A DNA stretch of 64,000 nucleotides from JBJYIN01 sp046237015 (GTDB lineage Bacteria; Pseudomonadota; Gammaproteobacteria; Enterobacterales; Enterobacteriaceae), in assembly GCF_046237015.1 (NCBI RefSeq), contig NZ_JBJYIN010000011.1, positions 62,001 to 126,000 of the forward strand, given 5' to 3'. Shown in pieces: positions 60,596 to 64,000 of this stretch (position 1 is its first letter; each line of letters starts with the position of its first letter). A program made the position numbers and the translations under genes. The notes beneath the pieces are model-generated. The model worked only from the letters and a program-made list of their open reading frames with translations. It was not told the origin of the DNA and did no database searches.

Positions 60596-61290
60596 AGGCG
60601 TGAATTAAATAAATTATCCTCATTTTTATCACCCCATTTTTCTATTTAGCACCATAGCTTTTTAACCATAAAAAGGCGGTAGTTGTCGAGCGATCCCTGG
60701 TCACTGGCTCAGATAAACGTTACATGGCCCACCATGCCGGTATCCGCCTACCTGCGGCCCAGATTATTTGAAGTATAAAGTTTTTTTATCGAGCGTAGAT
60801 AGTCTGGATTTCTTTGATAGACGGTCAAATTAATATCATTTTTGCTTATTGCTTGGCAGAATTTTCACCTGTAGTTAACCTTTTTAACAAAAAATAGTGC
60901 TCATATCTTGGACACATAGGACGATTTTACTATAGTTTTTTTAATGGTGATAATTTCCTTTTATATGCGATTGTATGGTGTTTTCGCCTGGCTTAATGCG
61001 CTGTATCGATACATAAATTCTGGTTTTATTTAAAAATATGAATTTTATTTTTAAGCATGGTGAAGCGAGTGATTGTAAATCCCTACAGCTTATGTTGACG
61101 TCACCGTGATCTATTGACAAATTGAGGGCGTCTATGAGGTAAGAAGCCGCTGGGGATAAGGGTCATACGACGTGCTATATGTGCGTCTGTATATTTTGCG
61201 TCTCCCGCTGTTTACTCCCTCAATATTTTACTTTATGCCTTCGGGCAACAGGGTACGGACCGAAGCGTTTAAAAATACAGGTCTGACCAA
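60596..61290. other. dppA upstream region with a GC-rich relic
   Basis: Mostly AT-rich. A block at about 60675-60762 is distinctly GC-richer and reads plus-strand LVTGSDKRYMAHHAGIRLPA without a start; I cannot identify it. The dppA promoter must lie in the later part, with a long leader. No other ORF is credible: a frame opening at 61172 is only the dppA leader. Confidence 0.45.
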
Positions 61291-61296
61291 ATCAAC

Positions 61297-61308
61297 ACAC
61301 AACATCAC
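61297..61308 (+). promoter_or_regulatory. GcvB sRNA target site in the dppA leader
   Basis: ACACAACATCAC, within a CA-rich run just upstream of the GGAG ribosome site, is fully complementary to part of the GU-rich R1 region of GcvB as I recall it (GUGAUGUUGUGU). dppA is a known GcvB target in Salmonella and E. coli. Confidence 0.65.
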
Positions 61309-61327
61309 CCATAGTGGAGCACAAGTA

Positions 61328-62935
61328 ATGGCAAATTCCCTGGCTAAATCAAGGATACTGACACTCAGCCTTGGTCTGCTGGCAATGTCTGTCACAGCAG
61401 GTTTGCAGGCGAAAACGTTAGTTTATTGTTCAGAAGGCTCTCCGGAAGGTTTTAACCCACAGTTGTTCACCTCTGGTACGACATTTGATGCCAGTTCTAT
61501 TCCTATCTATAACCGTCTGGTGGAGTTTAAAGACGGTACGACAGATACCATACCGGGTCTGGCCGAGAAGTGGGATATTAGCGAGGATGGCAAAACCTAT
61601 ACGTTCCATCTGCGTAAAGGCGTGAAATGGCAGGACGGTAAGGATTTCAAACCGTCCCGCGAATTCAATGCCGATGACGTGATTTTCTCCTTCATGCGTC
61701 AGCAAGATGCTAATCACCCGTATCACAAAGTCTCTGGTGGTAGTTATGAATACTATCAGGGGATGGGGATGCCTGAGTTGGTCAGCAAAGTTGAGAAGGT
61801 CGATGATTACACCGTGCGCTTTGAACTGACTCGCCCAGAAGCGCCGTTCCTGGCTAACCTGGCGATGGATTTCGCCTCCATTATGTCAGCAGAATATGCC
61901 GATAAAATGCTGAAAGCCGGTACGCCGGAGAAGATTGACCTGAACCCGATTGGTACTGGCCCATTCCAGTTACAGCAATATCAGAAAGACTCCCGCATTC
62001 TGTACAAAGCTTTCGAAGGTTACTGGGGTAGCAAACCGGGCGTCGATCGTCTGGTTTTCTCCATTACGCCAGATGCTTCCGTACGTTACGCCAAACTGCA
62101 AAAAAATGAATGCCAGATCATGCCGTATCCGAATCCAGCCGATCTCGTGCGCATGAAAGAAGACAAGAACATCACGTTGATGGAGCAACCGGGGCTGAAC
62201 GTCGGCTATCTTGCTTACAACGTTGAGAAAAAACCGCTGGATAACGTCAAAATTCGCCAGGCGCTGAACTATGCGGTTAACAAATCTGCCATCATTGATG
62301 CTGTCTATCAGGGGGCCGGTCAGGCTGCAACCAACCTGATCCCACCGACCATGTGGGGCTACAACAGTGACGTTAAAGACAACGGCTACGATCCTGAAAA
62401 GGCGAAAGCGTTGTTAAAAGAAGCGGGTATGGCTGACGGTTTCTCTATCGACCTGTGGGCAATGCCGGTACAGCGTCCGTACAACCCGAACGCGCGCCGT
62501 ATGGCGGAAATGATTCAGTCCGACTGGGCGAAAGTTGGCGTGAAAGCCAAGATCGTCACTTACGAGTGGGGCGAGTATCTGAAACGTGCGAAAGACGGTG
62601 AACACCAGACCGTGCTGATGGGGTGGACGGGCGACAACGGGGATCCAGATAACTTCTTCGCGACGCTGTTCAGCTGCGATGCTGCCAAAAATGGCTCCAA
62701 CTACTCCAAGTGGTGCTACAAGCCGTTTGAAGACTTGATCCAACCAGCGCGTGCCGTTTCCGATCACGAAAAACGTATTGAACTGTACAAACAAGCACAG
62801 GTGGTGATGCACGATCAGGCTCCGGCACTGATTGTCGCGCACTCCACCGTGTATGAACCAGTACGTAAAAACGTGAAAGGTTACGTGGTTCAGCCGCGTG
62901 GTGTACATAGCTTCAATAACGTCACGTTGGATTAA
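61328..62935 (+). CDS. dppA: periplasmic dipeptide-binding protein DppA
   Basis: 535-residue binding protein of the dipeptide (and heme) ABC importer, also a chemotaxis co-receptor with Tap in E. coli. Signal peptide residues 1-30 ending VTAGLQA, then KTLVYCSEGSPEGFNPQLFT as in DppA. Long near-identities follow, for example IGTGPFQLQQYQKDSR and NLIPPTMWGYN. ATG 61328 has GGAG at 61314-61317; the upstream 52 codons of open frame are leader. Separated from dppB by 218 bp with stem-loops. Confidence 0.97.
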   Translation: MANSLAKSRILTLSLGLLAMSVTAGLQAKTLVYCSEGSPEGFNPQLFTSGTTFDASSIPIYNRLVEFKDGTTDTIPGLAEKWDISEDGKTYTFHLRKGVKWQDGKDFKPSREFNADDVIFSFMRQQDANHPYHKVSGGSYEYYQGMGMPELVSKVEKVDDYTVRFELTRPEAPFLANLAMDFASIMSAEYADKMLKAGTPEKIDLNPIGTGPFQLQQYQKDSRILYKAFEGYWGSKPGVDRLVFSITPDASVRYAKLQKNECQIMPYPNPADLVRMKEDKNITLMEQPGLNVGYLAYNVEKKPLDNVKIRQALNYAVNKSAIIDAVYQGAGQAATNLIPPTMWGYNSDVKDNGYDPEKAKALLKEAGMADGFSIDLWAMPVQRPYNPNARRMAEMIQSDWAKVGVKAKIVTYEWGEYLKRAKDGEHQTVLMGWTGDNGDPDNFFATLFSCDAAKNGSNYSKWCYKPFEDLIQPARAVSDHEKRIELYKQAQVVMHDQAPALIVAHSTVYEPVRKNVKGYVVQPRGVHSFNNVTLD

Positions 62936-62963
62936 TTCAGCCACTGATTTTCATGGACACTGA

Positions 62964-63013
62964 AAACCCCGACCTTGCGATTCCTCGTCATAGGAGTCGT
63001 GGAGGCGGGGTTT
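62964..63013 (+). terminator. long stem-loop between dppA and dppB
   Basis: Outer stem AAACCCCG/CGGGGTTT and inner stem CGATTCCT/AGGAGTCG (one G-T pair) around CGTCAT. Near the dppA stop and without a long T tract; probably protects dppA mRNA and attenuates read-through. Confidence 0.65.
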
Positions 63014-63066
63014 CTTGCCCATTAAATTTTTGGGGCGAGTTTTCCTGTCCGCCACACACGACGTTT

Positions 63067-63089
63067 AAAATCGTTCCTGACGATTTTTT
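63067..63089 (+). terminator. second hairpin with T run before dppB
   Basis: AAAATCGT-TCCTG-ACGATTTT followed by TT. An intrinsic terminator-like hairpin inside the dpp operon, 65 bp before dppB. Confidence 0.55.
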
Positions 63090-63153
63090 ATCTGTGAGCA
63101 ATGATAAGCCCGGTAGCCTATGAGCCGCCGGGCATGAATAGAGAGTTCGGGAT

Positions 63154-64000
63154 ATGTTGCAGTTCATACTCCGGCGTTTGGGGCTGGTTATCCCAACGTT
63201 TATTGGTATCACCCTACTGACATTTGCTTTTGTGCATATGATTCCAGGCGATCCAGTCATGATCATGGCGGGAGAACGTGGTATTTCCGCCGAACGCCAT
63301 GCGCAATTGCTGGCTGAAATGGGGTTGGATAAACCACTCTGGCAGCAATATGTCCATTATATTGGTGGTGTGCTGCATGGTGATCTGGGGATCTCCCTTA
63401 AGAGCCGCATCCCCGTGTGGGAAGAATTTGTGCCTCGCTTTAAAGCGACGTTGGAACTGGGCGTTTGCGCCATGCTGTTCGCGATTGCCGTGGGGATTCC
63501 TGTCGGCGTATTGGCAGCGGTTAAGCGCGGTTCCATTTTCGATCATACCTCTGTTGGCCTGGCGCTGACGGGCTACTCCATGCCTATCTTCTGGTGGGGC
63601 ATGATGCTGATTATGCTGGTCTCCGTTCAGCTCAACCTGACGCCCGTTTCGGGACGCATCAGCGATACCATTTTCCTTGATGACAGCATGCCGCTGACCG
63701 GCTTTATGCTGATCGATACCCTGTTCTGGGGCGAGGAAGGCGACTTTATCGACGCGGTTGAACACATGATCCTGCCTGCCATCGTGCTGGGCACTATTCC
63801 GCTGGCGGTGATTGTGCGTATGACGCGCTCTGCGATGCTGGAAGTGCTGGGCGAGGACTACATCCGTACCGCTCGTGCTAAAGGATTGAGCCGCCTGCGG
63901 GTGATTGTTGTGCACGCGTTGCGTAATGCGATGCTGCCGGTGGTGACGGTGATTGGCTTGCAGGTTGGCACCATGCTAGCCGGGGCGATCCTGACGGAAA
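63154..64000 (+). CDS. dppB: dipeptide ABC permease DppB (3' end off window)
   Basis: Inner-membrane permease, 282 codons visible of about 339. The start MLQFILRRLGLVIPTFIGIT and following FAFVHMIPGDPVMIMAGERG are those of DppB. The EAA-loop region EDYIRTARAKGLSRLRVIVV is present. The right edge cuts the last TM segments. A partner dppCDF would be expected beyond the window. Confidence 0.95.
   Translation, partial: MLQFILRRLGLVIPTFIGITLLTFAFVHMIPGDPVMIMAGERGISAERHAQLLAEMGLDKPLWQQYVHYIGGVLHGDLGISLKSRIPVWEEFVPRFKATLELGVCAMLFAIAVGIPVGVLAAVKRGSIFDHTSVGLALTGYSMPIFWWGMMLIMLVSVQLNLTPVSGRISDTIFLDDSMPLTGFMLIDTLFWGEEGDFIDAVEHMILPAIVLGTIPLAVIVRMTRSAMLEVLGEDYIRTARAKGLSRLRVIVVHALRNAMLPVVTVIGLQVGTMLAGAILTE

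Noticed and set aside
62414..63915. Long minus-strand frames (176 and 233 codons)
   Set aside because: Antisense to dppA and dppB; His/Gln-rich products typical of reversed coding strands.
1..64000. tRNA genes, integrases, transposases or prophage genes
   Set aside because: None recognised in reading both strands; the repeats seen are ERIC-type only.

Overview
The window looks like the chromosome of a soft-rot enterobacterium, most likely Pectobacterium. This is inferred from four things: the rpmH/dnaA/dnaN/recF/gyrB core, E. coli-like gene order (mnmE-yidC-yidD-rnpA-rpmH | dnaA-dnaN-recF-gyrB ... yidA-dgoRKADT-yidQ-ibpAB-yidE), a secreted family-10 pectate lyase, and several ERIC repeats. 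Gene names rest on recalled family sequences, not on a search.

Layout. 1-6 kb: an AegA-type Fe-S/flavin oxidoreductase (cut by the left edge), a SmvA-like efflux pump with divergent TetR regulator, and a divergent HxlR/QorB pair. 6-16.7 kb: the conserved replication and translation block, two divergent transcription units around a 790-bp control region that holds the rpmH promoter, a dense Dam-site cluster, an ERIC-like relic, one consensus DnaA box and a possible 13-codon leader ORF. 16.8-25.5 kb: an accessory block between gyrB and yidA with an MFS transporter, a displaced copy of the gyrB 3' end, a PL10 pectate lyase, a broken second MFS copy, a chemoreceptor, and an AscG-like repressor with 6-phospho-beta-glucosidase. 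26.6-36 kb: a LysR-controlled operon combining a peptide-type ABC importer, a DapA-type lyase/aldolase and two tandem nucleoside hydrolases. I regard this as the best candidate for an undescribed catabolic system.

36-42.3 kb: the galactonate operon dgoR-K-A-D-T, bracketed by two paralogous DUF1471 genes and interrupted by a long ERIC between dgoD and dgoT. 42.6-46.1 kb: yidQ, then ibpA and ibpB, each with a ROSE-type RNA thermometer, and yidE. 46.2-53.2 kb: a complete L-idonate/gluconate cluster, idnD-O-T-R-K followed by an edd-type dehydratase, which takes idonate to KDPG. 53.8-60 kb: a DASS carboxylate transporter, a CitA/CitB-type two-component system, two tandem small membrane proteins each followed by a copy of the response regulator's 3' end, and a 2-hydroxycarboxylate (citrate/malate) transporter. 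61.3-64 kb: start of the dpp dipeptide operon (dppA, partial dppB) with a GcvB-type target just before the dppA start.

The main structural surprise occurs twice. Downstream of gyrB, and twice downstream of the citB-like regulator, an accessory gene is followed by an in-frame copy of the upstream gene's C-terminal end, differing largely at silent positions. This suggests insertion by recombination with DNA from a related lineage, which replaced or duplicated the gene tails.
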